A stretch of DNA of 64,000 bases from positions 19,328,001 through 19,392,000 of the forward strand of contig NC_092568.1 of the NCBI RefSeq assembly GCF_037975245.1, read 5' to 3'. The notes beneath the pieces are model-generated. The model saw nothing but the letters and a program-made list of their open reading frames with translations, ran no database searches and was not told the DNA's origin. Shown here in pieces: positions 43,875-54,922 of this stretch (position 1 is its first letter; the number at the start of each line of letters is the position of its first letter). The stretch is from Apostichopus japonicus (Eukaryota > Echinodermata > Holothuroidea > Aspidochirotida > Stichopodidae). The position numbers were made by a program, and so were the translations under genes.

Positions 43875-45625
43875 TAGGAGACTGAGGGAGTGATATTCAA
43901 GGATTGAATGTATTGGCACACATGCTTTCATATATGTTAACTGAACTAAACCAACAATGAACACTGTACTAGAATGTGATCTGGCTGTCATCACATTTGT
44001 CAACCATTCAAAAGAGCTGCACCTGTACAGTTTATCTTTAAAAATAATTTTACTGTTAATATTAAAATTAAATATTAAACCAAGCTTGGATGCACACTAC
44101 AGGATTGTTCATTCAATTAACATCTGCCAAAAGTAACAGAAGTATTGGAAAAGTGGTCACACTCTTTATAACAAACAGAGCTCAGATCACAGTTTTATTT
44201 AACTCAACCACATCATTTTATTATTAAGATAAGAATTATGTTATGAAGAATCGTTTGATGGCTGTAAAAGTATTACTTCAATCTATCACCCAGTACACTA
44301 TTGTAAAGCTACTGGATTATAGCAATGAGCTACTTGTGATCAGAATCTAGTATGCAAATTAGCTGTAGGTTATTTATTAAGGTACACATTTTCATTTACG
44401 AACGTTTTCCAAAGATCATCAAATTTCCCCCTCCTCCACTCCTCAAACAAATCAATAAGCCATTTTCATTCGAGGAGACATTTTTAAAGTGCATGCCTAT
44501 TCTAATCTAATCTAATGCCAGAAATATTCTTTTGAAATCTTTAATAATGTCATGTTAATAGTGTTTACAAACAGTTGATATTAAAAACTAATTGGCCTAT
44601 ATAGGTAAGTTAATTGTTGTTAATTAAGTTTTACAGTTAACTCTTCTCAAGTTTCCAACACTTAGCATTGAGTCACTCATGCAAGATCAACGAAACAAAA
44701 AATATTTTGTTTTCGCTTCTACCTTGCAAACACAAACAGCTCTGTTGCAGTATAGACTAGTTGTACCGGAACAAATATATATATATATATATGTTTATAT
44801 ATTTATATGTATATATATATATATGTATAAATATATATATATTTATTTGTATATATATATATATAACATGCTTACAACTGCATGTCCCCCCCCCTGTCTT
44901 GACACTATGAACTTACAACAATAAACTTTTTGAAGCAATACAACATTTTTCTATAGTGATCTATGAGTATTTATATAACCTTTTACAACATACATCTTCT
45001 GAGAACTCTCCATTGTGGAAGTCACGATTTTCTGTTTCCTCTGACGTTTAACATTTAAACAGCAATAATTGTTGTTTAGATGTTGGTAACAACACAACCG
45101 TCTGGAGGGCTGGCGCCTTCAACCTGCTCTTTAGCTTAAACTGAACATTGTCCTACCAAACATGTCAGGTATAAGTTTAAAACCAAGTATACGGAAGTAA
45201 TGATCTAAAATATGATTGGAGTTGTTGCAGCTAGGATTCCTCCTGAAGGGTAGCTTGTTTCACTGGAATTGATAAATTTGCATTTAATTCCTATAGATGT
45301 ATCATTTCTCGACATAACAACACTGAAGTTGACAAGTTTTGTATCAAAAATGAAATTGAAGTTTATTGTTTGGTTTTCTATATATATTTATTTTTTTCAT
45401 TTCATAGTTTTGGATTGGACAGCGGGTCCAACTTTGCTTAATTAGGGTTTGTCCAGTTATCAATAATCCAGTGACTGTAGTGTTGTTAATTAATGCATCC
45501 CAAGTTTGAAGAAAGGGAACTCAATACAATACAACATAATTTTTGGGTAAAACAGTAATAATGAGAATCGTAGGCCCTTTTGCAAGTGGCTAGCCCCCTC
45601 CCTTTCGTAATGGTACACCAGCAAG
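43875..45625. other. Non-coding stretch before the LTR element
   Basis: Contains an imperfect (TA)n array at 44775-44865. Otherwise AT-rich with no supported feature. Confidence 0.45.
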
Positions 45626-45630
45626 CCGAC
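45626..45630. repeat. Target-site duplication, left copy
   Basis: CCGAC next to the TG end of the LTR, repeated exactly at 54918-54922. Five bases is usual for Ty3/Gypsy integrases. Confidence 0.85.
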
Positions 45631-47623
45631 TGTCACCCACAAAAAGAATGCAAGTGGCAATGCGACACATTCGCCTAGCGGCTATCCAAAATCAATATGC
45701 AATGTAAAAAAGAAATACTCCAACCAACTAATGATGCAGAACAAGTTTTATAAATTCAACTTCTTAAGTGAATAGGTATTTATTGAGGAGGAACTTTCTC
45801 CTTAAAATAATAAAAAAAAGGAACATGCAAAATAACGGTTACAGCGTTCTGTAATACTGCTTAGGAACACGTAGGACTCCTGAATACTTAGAGATAACAG
45901 ATTGCTTTGGCGCAATCTTTACCAGAGGATAACATATACTAGATTTAGCTTAACTACTGAAAAGGTTAAGACTTTCCAAAGTTTTGATACCCCTGGATCT
46001 TTTTCAATTGCGAGAGAGCAAACTGGCACGTATAAATTTAGTCTTAATATATATTAATTGGATATTCTTTTCTCTATAAAAGAATGAGATTCCCTCTTCT
46101 AGTCTGAAGAGCTTTCCCCCCTTTACATCATGAAATTCTGATTTAACATTTATCTTAAAAAAAAAATGAGTTCTGAGTTGTCACTGTGATGAATATTGCC
46201 TAAAGATGTTGATAATACTTGTTGACACGTGGTTGCTGATATCAGGTTGTGGTAGGTGTTATAGTCGGTGAAAAAACTATCCTCAAAAGCTTCCGGTCTT
46301 CGACCCAATGTGAGAGGAAAGTGGCACTGTATCGGAACAAAATACACAATCAGATTCTCTGATAATACTTTGTCCAAATACAATATACTAAATATGTTGC
46401 ATAAATTTATAATACAAAATTTGTAACAATAAGCCATATATGAATCTTGAACAAAGTTTAGTTTGTTCCACATACAAACAAAAAATTGGTTAAACTCAAA
46501 CATATATACATTTCTACTCCAAAGCTATGGTGAGCACATCATAACTCTCCTTTATGCACACTAACCTCATGTTCACTCCACTAAACATATAACCCCTCTC
46601 TGCCAAAATCACTTGAATTAATTTGTAATGCTATAAAAGTTACCATCACTATTACAATCATAGCAAACATCCACTTTCTTAAGGAAAGTCAATTAAGGCG
46701 TGACTTTTACTATCCAACATAATGAAAAATTACTACACAAAATTAAACTGACTTTTGTGCACCGCCAAAAGTATACAAACTTTAAAGTGATTGCATCCCA
46801 AATATTACATATACAGAACAGATTAATATAACAAGTTTCTACTTACAATGGTTCCAGTTCTTAAACTGTCAGACGAGCTCTGCAATACAGCTTTACTTTA
46901 TCCGGTCAGGTGATGTACTTCCATCCCAACTCTGCCGACAAGCTGCCCTATCCAGAACACTAAATATTGTGTGATACTGGAATCTCCAGGGAAAAATTGT
47001 GTTTCAAGCTTTCACAGTTAAATGCCAGATATTAATTAAAGTATGCCAGCCCAGGCTTCAATACAGGTATCCTATATATAGGATCCTGTGCCCCATGATA
47101 TGAAAATCACAATATTGTAGCTCCGTCTTTTTCAGCTAAGAGATATAGCAGGACTCAATCCGATGATGGTAATTTGGAGAGTGAATAAAAATCTTATCCA
47201 ACACTCACTTCACTGGCTGGATGCGATGTCACACATAATTACTAGTGTATCAATTTGCATAACTTGGCAATACAATACATTGTCATCTTGACTATGTCCT
47301 GCCCTGGTAGGTTTCTTTTGTGTGCACTAGCTATGCTATGCTACCCTGTACCTTTGTATTATTATACTATGCCCTGACCTGGTGATGTTTCTTTTGTATA
47401 CATACTCAATTATGCTACCTTGTATTTTTGTAGTGAATAGAGGGATTAGGGTTTATGTAAATTGTCCTACATCCTTGGATACTACTTTCCAACATCAACA
47501 ACAACCAGCATTGACAAAAGTAAAAGTTACTAAAAAAAAACTTTCTAAAATAAACAGCTGACAGATTGACTTCTTCTGTCATACAAATACAAATTAACTA
47601 AATTATACTATTCTAATGTGACA
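45631..47623 (-). repeat. 3' LTR (1993 bp)
   Basis: Read on the minus strand it begins TGTCACATTAG and ends GTGGGTGACA, so TGTCAC/GTGACA form the terminal inverted repeat. It has the same length as the other LTR. I found two differences, at 46764 (G versus T at 54058) and 47024 (G versus T at 54318). Confidence 0.95.
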
Positions 47624-47628
47624 ATTAA

Positions 47629-47639
47629 CTCCCTCCTTT
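47629..47639 (-). other. Polypurine tract for plus-strand priming
   Basis: AAAGGAGGGAG on the minus strand, five bases before the 3' LTR. This is the expected place and composition. Confidence 0.8.
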
Positions 47640-47787
47640 AATAAAATGTGTCTAACACATTTATACACATCTCACATTAGGATAGTTGTTTCAGCCTATC
47701 CTGCACTGAAATCTCCTTCAATTTCCTCTGCTTCTCCCTAAGCTTCCTGAAATCACACATTTCCATACACTATTGGAAATGAATTTC

Positions 47788-50700
47788 TTACAGCTCTTTG
47801 CTGATGAAGGATAAGAAATTGGCTTGCATTATTTCTGTACTTCTACTCAAGTAGTCAGCCCCTACATTATCGGCTCCCTTTATCACTTGGATGCGGTAAC
47901 GATATGGCTGTAATGCCAGTGCCCACCTCATTATCCTTCCATTTGCCACTTTCGACTTCCGAATGCATGTCAATGGTTGATGGTCTGTCTCTATTACAAA
48001 TTCCTTGCCATAGAGATATGGCTCAAACTTGAGTACAGCCCAGACTACGGCCAAGCATTCTCTCTCCATCACTGAGTATCTCATTTGACTCTTGTTCAGC
48101 TTTTTGCTAGCATAGGCTACTGGAAATTTTTCACCTGCAAACTCCTGAAGAAGGATCGCACCAACTCCTGTATCCGAAGCGTCTGTCCGAAGTGTGAATT
48201 CTCTGTGGAGGTCGGGGAGCTGAAGTATCGGTGAGCTTGCAAGCTTACTCTTCAGTGTTTGGAACGCCTGTTCCTGGCTCTCGCCCCATCTAATCACGTT
48301 TGGTTCCCCTTTCTTTGTACAGTTAGTCAGTGGTACTGCCACGGCTGCGAAGTTTGGTACAAACTTCCTGTAGTAACCTACCAACCCTAAGAATGATCTC
48401 ACTTGAGTCTTTGTAGTTGGTCTCTCTGCTTGCTGAATGGCTTTAATTTTGTCAGGTTTGGGCTTTACTCTACCTTCTCCTATAATATGTCCTAAAAATT
48501 CCACCTCATTGTACCCAGTGAAACATTTTGTAGGTCTAGCCGTCAAGTTGGCTTTCTTGATTCTTGTGAAGACTTCTTTTACTCTCTGGAGATGTTCCTC
48601 CCATGTCTGAGTGTGTATCAGGATATCATCTACATAACTATGGACATTCTCAATTCCTTTAAGAAGCTTCCTCATCACTCTGTTGAATGTAGCACCAGAA
48701 TTCACAAGACCAAATGGCATCATATTGAACTCGTATAACCCATCATGAGTCACAAATGCTGTTAATGGCTTAGACTCTTTTGCCATTGGGATTTGCCAGT
48801 AACCTTTGCTCAGATCGATTTTACTGAAGTAGCAATCCTTGGATAACTTTGCAAAAATCTCTTCCTGGTCTGGAACAGGCTCAGCATCAAACTCCGTGAT
48901 CATGTTAATTTTGCGTGTGTCGCAACAGGCCCTCAAAGATCCATCCGGCTTCTTTAATACTACCAACGGACAAGCGTATGGACTTTTGCTGTGCGATATT
49001 ACGCCCATCCTCAGCATACTTTGGATCTCCTTGCGGATATCATCTCGAAGAGCATGTGGTATTGGATAAGGTTTACTCCTTATAGGTGTTGTATCGCTGA
49101 CTTTGATGACATGTTCACCGAGCTTTGTCTTCCCCGGTAAGTCAGTCAAACTGTCTTCAAACTCTGTCAATATTTGTTGTACCTGTTGAGTTTTTGTTTT
49201 TCCTAATTGTCCGCTGATATTCACATCAGTACTTCGCTCCTTCTGAAACATAGGTGGAAGATGTATAAGATCATCTGTGGAAAATGATTTGAGTTCAGAT
49301 ATACCAGATTCCTCTTGTGGTTCATCTTCTAGAACCGATGTGCAGACAACTTCATACATACTTTGTATTGGCATCTCGAACATAGTGGCTGCCACTTCAC
49401 GTCTGTTATATTTCTTTAGCAGGTTGGCATGAAATGTTTTGACCCTATGGCCAAAGTCTATTTTGTAGTTCATTGTACCAACTTTCTCCACTATTGGAAA
49501 TGGTCCCTTCCACTGCATAAGTAGCTTGTTCTTATCAGTGGGGAGAAGGAGGAGGACTTCTTCTCCTACTTTCATGTTTCTTACTCTTGCTTTCTTGTTG
49601 TAGTACGTTTTGTACCTTTGTCTAGACTTCTTGATCTCCTCACGTGCTAGTTGACATGTTTGCTCCAAACGTTCCTGTAAGTCCAACACGTACTGGTACA
49701 CAGTCTTCGTCTCACTTACTTCTGATTCGCCGGTCCATAATTCCTTAAGAATCCGCATAGGACCACGCACGGTCCGCCCATATAGCAGTTCAAATGGCAA
49801 GAAGCCTGTGCTTTCCTGTGGCGTTTCCCTGTACGCAAACAGTAGGGGATCTATATATCTGTCCCAATCTTTAGGCCTTTCATCGCACATCTTCTTTAAC
49901 ATTGCTTTCAATGTGCCATTAAATTTCTCTACCAACCCATTGCACATGGCATGGTACGGAGTCGTGGTTAATCGGCGAATTGACAATAATCGGCTAACTT
50001 CTTTCATGACGCCAGAGACAAACTGAGATCCTTGGTCAGTTAATACTTCTTTTGGGAAGCCTAATCTTGAATAAATTCCAAGGAGTTCCTCAGCTACTGA
50101 CTCAGCTTCAATGGTTTTCATTGGTACTGCTTCTGGGTATCTAGTTGCGTAGTCAACTAAAACCAATATGTATCGATGTCCACGCTCTGTGGCTGGCTTG
50201 ATCGGTCCTACTAAGTCTACTGCTACCCTTTGAAATGGTTCTTCAATCAGCGGCATACTTCCTAATGGTACTTTAGTAACACGACCTTTAGGGAGGGTTC
50301 TTTGGCATACATCACACGACTGACAATACCTGGTAACGTCTGCTTGCATTCCAGGCCATGTAAAGTCACTCATTACTTTATCACGCGTCTTTTTGGATCC
50401 TTGATGACCCCCTAGAATCGATTCGTGCGCTACCTTTAATACATGATCTCTGTAGTCAACTGGAACTACTACCTGCCTAAATCTGTTTCCAAATTCCACT
50501 CGAGGAGAACTAAATTCTCTGTAGAGAATGCCACTGGACTTCACATATTTATGGGTACTCCCATTTTTACTCACTTTATCATCTCCTGTTTCGGCTAACT
50601 GTCTGATTTTTTCCAAGGTGGGGTCCTGTTGTTGCTTTTCACGTAGCATGTCTGCAGTAACCTCTTCACCAATCGGGGACGATACCTTTAACTTTTTAAA

Positions 50701-51087
50701 GGGCTTCTCTTTTGCTTTGCTCTGACTCCTTGTCTGTGCTGCGGCAACTGTATTTGGGTCATCATCATTCCTTATTGCCATAGGCTTGGTTACATTTGGT
50801 GGTGGTTGTACTGGTTGATCCTGTGTCTGTGACTCTTCCCAATTCGGGTCTGGATTGGTAGGTTCTCGTACACCTGGGACATTCCCTAGAATTAAATCAT
50901 AGACTGGATCATTCATACACAAGGCCGAAACTGAACCTGAGAAGTATGGAGTATCCACGAGTATGTTGGCAACGGGATATTGTCGTACCGTACCGTCAAT
51001 CAGGATGCAAGTTTTAACGTCACCTGTCATTTGGCTGGGCTTGACGTACTGAGATCTTACAACTACACCACTGCATCCACTGTCCCG
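47788..51087 (-). CDS. pol: Gmr1-like Pol: protease, integrase, reverse transcriptase, RNase H
   Basis: An uninterrupted frame from just after the gag stop (51088-51090) to 47788; the first Met is at 51030 (1080 residues). Positions below count from that Met. The protease active-site D-S-G lies upstream of it, two codons after the stop. Integrase comes next: zinc-binding H202, H209, C239, C242; catalytic D272, D332, E368; and a GPF module at 509-511 (WKGPF). Reverse transcriptase follows, with SKIDLSKGYWQ (D739), MPFGLVNSGATF and YVDD at 799-802. RNase H ends the protein (D950, E989 or E991, D1016). It copies the element RNA and integrates the DNA. All catalytic residues appear intact. Translation starting at the first Met would lack the protease aspartate, so expression probably depends on gag. 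Confidence 0.94.
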   Translation of the reverse strand, partial: RDSGCSGVVVRSQYVKPSQMTGDVKTCILIDGTVRQYPVANILVDTPYFSGSVSALCMNDPVYDLILGNVPGVREPTNPDPNWEESQTQDQPVQPPPNVTKPMAIRNDDDPNTVAAAQTRSQSKAKEKPFKKLKVSSPIGEEVTADMLREKQQQDPTLEKIRQLAETGDDKVSKNGSTHKYVKSSGILYREFSSPRVEFGNRFRQVVVPVDYRDHVLKVAHESILGGHQGSKKTRDKVMSDFTWPGMQADVTRYCQSCDVCQRTLPKGRVTKVPLGSMPLIEEPFQRVAVDLVGPIKPATERGHRYILVLVDYATRYPEAVPMKTIEAESVAEELLGIYSRLGFPKEVLTDQGSQFVSGVMKEVSRLLSIRRLTTTPYHAMCNGLVEKFNGTLKAMLKKMCDERPKDWDRYIDPLLFAYRETPQESTGFLPFELLYGRTVRGPMRILKELWTGESEVSETKTVYQYVLDLQERLEQTCQLAREEIKKSRQRYKTYYNKKARVRNMKVGEEVLLLLPTDKNKLLMQWKGPFPIVEKVGTMNYKIDFGHRVKTFHANLLKKYNRREVAATMFEMPIQSMYEVVCTSVLEDEPQEESGISELKSFSTDDLIHLPPMFQKERSTDVNISGQLGKTKTQQVQQILTEFEDSLTDLPGKTKLGEHVIKVSDTTPIRSKPYPIPHALRDDIRKEIQSMLRMGVISHSKSPYACPLVVLKKPDGSLRACCDTRKINMITEFDAEPVPDQEEIFAKLSKDCYFSKIDLSKGYWQIPMAKESKPLTAFVTHDGLYEFNMMPFGLVNSGATFNRVMRKLLKGIENVHSYVDDILIHTQTWEEHLQRVKEVFTRIKKANLTARPTKCFTGYNEVEFLGHIIGEGRVKPKPDKIKAIQQAERPTTKTQVRSFLGLVGYYRKFVPNFAAVAVPLTNCTKKGEPNVIRWGESQEQAFQTLKSKLASSPILQLPDLHREFTLRTDASDTGVGAILLQEFAGEKFPVAYASKKLNKSQMRYSVMERECLAVVWAVLKFEPYLYGKEFVIETDHQPLTCIRKSKVANGRIMRWALALQPYRYRIQVIKGADNVGADYLSRSTEIMQANFLSFISKEL

Positions 51088-51090
51088 TTA
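51088..51090 (-). other. Single in-frame UAA between gag and pol
   Basis: Gag and pol occupy the same frame, separated only by UAA followed by CGG. The protease active site begins two codons later. This is either a programmed readthrough site or a one-base inactivating mutation. Confidence 0.85.
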
Positions 51091-52476
51091 TACTTTAACA
51101 CTTTGATTCCCTATCTTACCCATTTGAACAGGCATCGACGATAAATTCTGATCTTTACATGCGGCTGTAACTTGAGTCAATACAGTTAACTTGTGACCAC
51201 AATCTAATGTGAAGAATCCCTTCTTACTTGCTTGGAATAGATGAGGATCTGGCTTTACCATCATGAATGCCCCAATGTCTGTACATGCACCGCCAGTTTC
51301 CTTTTTGTCTGGAAGGTTCTGTTCGGTCAAAGTTGAGGCGCGTTTCTCCATCATGTCACTAAATACATCTGTCATAAGAGCCATGGTTTGCATTCGCTTT
51401 GTCCTACAGTCTCTTGCAAAGTGGCCTGGTTTATCACAAATATAGCATTTCCTGGGTTCACTTCTCTGCCCAGAATACGTTTTCCCTTTCTGATTTTGTT
51501 GCTGAAACTTCTGATTGTGATTGTGGAATCTTCCGTTGTTACGATTCTGGTTCCTCGTGGAATTACTGTTTTGAGTACTTCTACTATTCTTGGAGTGACC
51601 AGGATACCAACCTCCATGTGCTTCTACATATTGATCGGTAAATTCACCCATTGTTGTGATGTTCTTCGGCTTTCTTTCTTTCAGAAATGTTTCCAAATCT
51701 TTGCTACATGAGTTCAAGAACTGCTCTCTCAATATTATGTCTTGGAGTTGTTCATAAGTAGTTACTTCCTCTAATTCCATCCATCTATGGAGGTAATTCT
51801 TTAATTTTGTGACATACTTGGTTCCTGTATCTTCATGTGCAGGTCTAATATCACGAAATTTCTTCCTAAAACCATCGGCTGTAAGGTGGTATGCACGTAA
51901 TAAGGCTTGCTTTACCTTGTCGTAATCTTTGGAATCCTCAAGTGAAAGTGATGAATATTCAAACAATCCACAACCTTGAATAAGTGCTGAAAGACTTGTG
52001 GCCCATACAGTATCCCTATCCCAACCTTGCAATGTGGCATAACGTTCAAATCTATTGATATATGCATCAATGTCGTCTTTCTCTTGGTTGAATGGTGGCA
52101 GTTTAGGTGGTCTACTTCTTGCTGCACTACCATTACCATGATAACCTCCATTGCCTATCTGTGCTTGTGCCTCAGCTTGGGCTTGCTTTGCTTCTTCTAT
52201 CTTGAGTTGTATTTCTAACTGCTTTGCCTTTTCTCTTTCTATCTTTTCTTGTCTCTGCCTATCTTCTTCTTGTTCGTGTGCATCAATCGCCCTTTGCTTA
52301 GCTCTTCGATCTCTTTCTTCATCTCGTTCTTGCTTAAGCTTGTCCCTTTCATCATCTAAGAATTGTTTTAGTTCTACACCTTTGAGACCTAACTTTTCTC
52401 CGATTGACACAAGTTTTTCTAACTCTAGTAGACTAGTCATGACTAATGTATAACAATGACAATGTATTGAAACCAA
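51088..52476 (-). CDS. gag: Gmr1-like Gag (capsid/nucleocapsid)
   Basis: 462 residues. Residues ~35-105 are highly charged (E/K/R/Q) and likely coiled coil. Residues ~130-290 form a capsid-like helical region; 200-288 resemble the SCAN-type capsid C-terminal domain (RWMELEEVTTYEQLQDIIL, then FLKERKP). An Asn/Arg/Gln-rich basic stretch (297-340) precedes one CCHC zinc knuckle (C344, C347, H352, C357, in CYICDKPGHFARDC). Gag assembles the particle and packages element RNA. Met13 (52440) is an alternative start, followed by SLLELEKLVSIGEKLG. The C-terminal ~100 residues run in frame towards the protease. Confidence 0.92.
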   Translation of the reverse strand: MVSIHCHCYTLVMTSLLELEKLVSIGEKLGLKGVELKQFLDDERDKLKQERDEERDRRAKQRAIDAHEQEEDRQRQEKIEREKAKQLEIQLKIEEAKQAQAEAQAQIGNGGYHGNGSAARSRPPKLPPFNQEKDDIDAYINRFERYATLQGWDRDTVWATSLSALIQGCGLFEYSSLSLEDSKDYDKVKQALLRAYHLTADGFRKKFRDIRPAHEDTGTKYVTKLKNYLHRWMELEEVTTYEQLQDIILREQFLNSCSKDLETFLKERKPKNITTMGEFTDQYVEAHGGWYPGHSKNSRSTQNSNSTRNQNRNNGRFHNHNQKFQQQNQKGKTYSGQRSEPRKCYICDKPGHFARDCRTKRMQTMALMTDVFSDMMEKRASTLTEQNLPDKKETGGACTDIGAFMMVKPDPHLFQASKKGFFTLDCGHKLTVLTQVTAACKDQNLSSMPVQMGKIGNQSVKV

Positions 52477-52902
52477 TTACTGATGCCTGCAGTTTAGTTT
52501 AGAGTGTGCGCAAATTATAGTTACATCCGACAACAATGTAATTTCATATCATAGGTAACACAGTTGTACGATTAAACAACAATGATACACTAATTGTGTA
52601 AGTGGATTTCACGTCTGGCATAAAACATGTAAAATACAAAACACAATTAACTACTTGCCAACCAACATTACGTTAGATGTTGCTTCAGTTCTTGTCGGGA
52701 CCGCCAGTAAGACGCTAGAATGGAAGTACACAGGTAGACCGACCAAATAAGAGCTGCTCTTGCGGAATTCGTCTGCGAATACAAGTAAATACAAACAATT
52801 AATATACATATAATTCACAGGTTGAATTTTATGACACCAACCAGTTATGTATTTTTCACTTCTGTCAAAGAAAATGCTTATGCTTAAATCTTGGATAGAA
52901 TT

Positions 52903-52918
52903 CCCGGACAGGCCCCCA
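52903..52918 (-). other. Primer-binding site, tRNA-Pro-like
   Basis: The minus strand reads TGGGGGCCTGTCCGGG, six bases inside the 5' LTR. Its complement ends in CCA and resembles the 3' end of animal tRNA-Pro with about two mismatches, judged from memory. Confidence 0.6.
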
Positions 52919-52924
52919 TTTAAT

Positions 52925-54917
52925 TGTCACCCACAAAAAGAATGCAAGTGGCAATGCGACACATTCGCCTAGCGGCTATCCAAAATCAATATGCAATGTA
53001 AAAAAGAAATACTCCAACCAACTAATGATGCAGAACAAGTTTTATAAATTCAACTTCTTAAGTGAATAGGTATTTATTGAGGAGGAACTTTCTCCTTAAA
53101 ATAATAAAAAAAAGGAACATGCAAAATAACGGTTACAGCGTTCTGTAATACTGCTTAGGAACACGTAGGACTCCTGAATACTTAGAGATAACAGATTGCT
53201 TTGGCGCAATCTTTACCAGAGGATAACATATACTAGATTTAGCTTAACTACTGAAAAGGTTAAGACTTTCCAAAGTTTTGATACCCCTGGATCTTTTTCA
53301 ATTGCGAGAGAGCAAACTGGCACGTATAAATTTAGTCTTAATATATATTAATTGGATATTCTTTTCTCTATAAAAGAATGAGATTCCCTCTTCTAGTCTG
53401 AAGAGCTTTCCCCCCTTTACATCATGAAATTCTGATTTAACATTTATCTTAAAAAAAAAATGAGTTCTGAGTTGTCACTGTGATGAATATTGCCTAAAGA
53501 TGTTGATAATACTTGTTGACACGTGGTTGCTGATATCAGGTTGTGGTAGGTGTTATAGTCGGTGAAAAAACTATCCTCAAAAGCTTCCGGTCTTCGACCC
53601 AATGTGAGAGGAAAGTGGCACTGTATCGGAACAAAATACACAATCAGATTCTCTGATAATACTTTGTCCAAATACAATATACTAAATATGTTGCATAAAT
53701 TTATAATACAAAATTTGTAACAATAAGCCATATATGAATCTTGAACAAAGTTTAGTTTGTTCCACATACAAACAAAAAATTGGTTAAACTCAAACATATA
53801 TACATTTCTACTCCAAAGCTATGGTGAGCACATCATAACTCTCCTTTATGCACACTAACCTCATGTTCACTCCACTAAACATATAACCCCTCTCTGCCAA
53901 AATCACTTGAATTAATTTGTAATGCTATAAAAGTTACCATCACTATTACAATCATAGCAAACATCCACTTTCTTAAGGAAAGTCAATTAAGGCGTGACTT
54001 TTACTATCCAACATAATGAAAAATTACTACACAAAATTAAACTGACTTTTGTGCACCTCCAAAAGTATACAAACTTTAAAGTGATTGCATCCCAAATATT
54101 ACATATACAGAACAGATTAATATAACAAGTTTCTACTTACAATGGTTCCAGTTCTTAAACTGTCAGACGAGCTCTGCAATACAGCTTTACTTTATCCGGT
54201 CAGGTGATGTACTTCCATCCCAACTCTGCCGACAAGCTGCCCTATCCAGAACACTAAATATTGTGTGATACTGGAATCTCCAGGGAAAAATTGTGTTTCA
54301 AGCTTTCACAGTTAAATTCCAGATATTAATTAAAGTATGCCAGCCCAGGCTTCAATACAGGTATCCTATATATAGGATCCTGTGCCCCATGATATGAAAA
54401 TCACAATATTGTAGCTCCGTCTTTTTCAGCTAAGAGATATAGCAGGACTCAATCCGATGATGGTAATTTGGAGAGTGAATAAAAATCTTATCCAACACTC
54501 ACTTCACTGGCTGGATGCGATGTCACACATAATTACTAGTGTATCAATTTGCATAACTTGGCAATACAATACATTGTCATCTTGACTATGTCCTGCCCTG
54601 GTAGGTTTCTTTTGTGTGCACTAGCTATGCTATGCTACCCTGTACCTTTGTATTATTATACTATGCCCTGACCTGGTGATGTTTCTTTTGTATACATACT
54701 CAATTATGCTACCTTGTATTTTTGTAGTGAATAGAGGGATTAGGGTTTATGTAAATTGTCCTACATCCTTGGATACTACTTTCCAACATCAACAACAACC
54801 AGCATTGACAAAAGTAAAAGTTACTAAAAAAAAACTTTCTAAAATAAACAGCTGACAGATTGACTTCTTCTGTCATACAAATACAAATTAACTAAATTAT
54901 ACTATTCTAATGTGACA
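52925..54917 (-). repeat. 5' LTR (1993 bp)
   Basis: Promoter-bearing LTR of the element, in the same orientation as gag and pol. Nearly identical to 45631-47623. A 117-codon open frame (53444-53797, also 46150-46503) is preserved in both LTRs; its meaning is unknown. No TATA box could be fixed with confidence. Confidence 0.95.
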
Positions 54918-54922
54918 CCGAC
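54918..54922. repeat. Target-site duplication, right copy
   Basis: CCGAC directly after the 5' LTR end, matching 45626-45630. Confidence 0.85.

Larger units (their letters stand above)
45626..54922 (-). mobile_element. Complete Gmr1-like Ty3/Gypsy LTR retrotransposon with target duplication
   Basis: The element proper is 45631-54917 (9287 bp) on the minus strand, bounded by CCGAC at 45626-45630 and 54918-54922. It has two 1993-bp LTRs, a primer-binding site, gag, pol and a polypurine tract, and no env-like frame. The pol order is protease, integrase, reverse transcriptase, RNase H. That integrase-first order defines the Gmr1-like group of Gypsy elements described from deuterostomes. The low LTR divergence indicates a recent insertion. 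The host site looks like older GC-rich repeat DNA. Confidence 0.95.

Noticed and set aside
46150-46503. env-like or accessory gene in the LTR
   Set aside because: No signal peptide, membrane segment or known motif. It is reported only as a low-interest finding.
50528-52453. Plus-strand open frames across gag and pol
   Set aside because: They are antisense shadows of the retroelement genes, which have full domain support.
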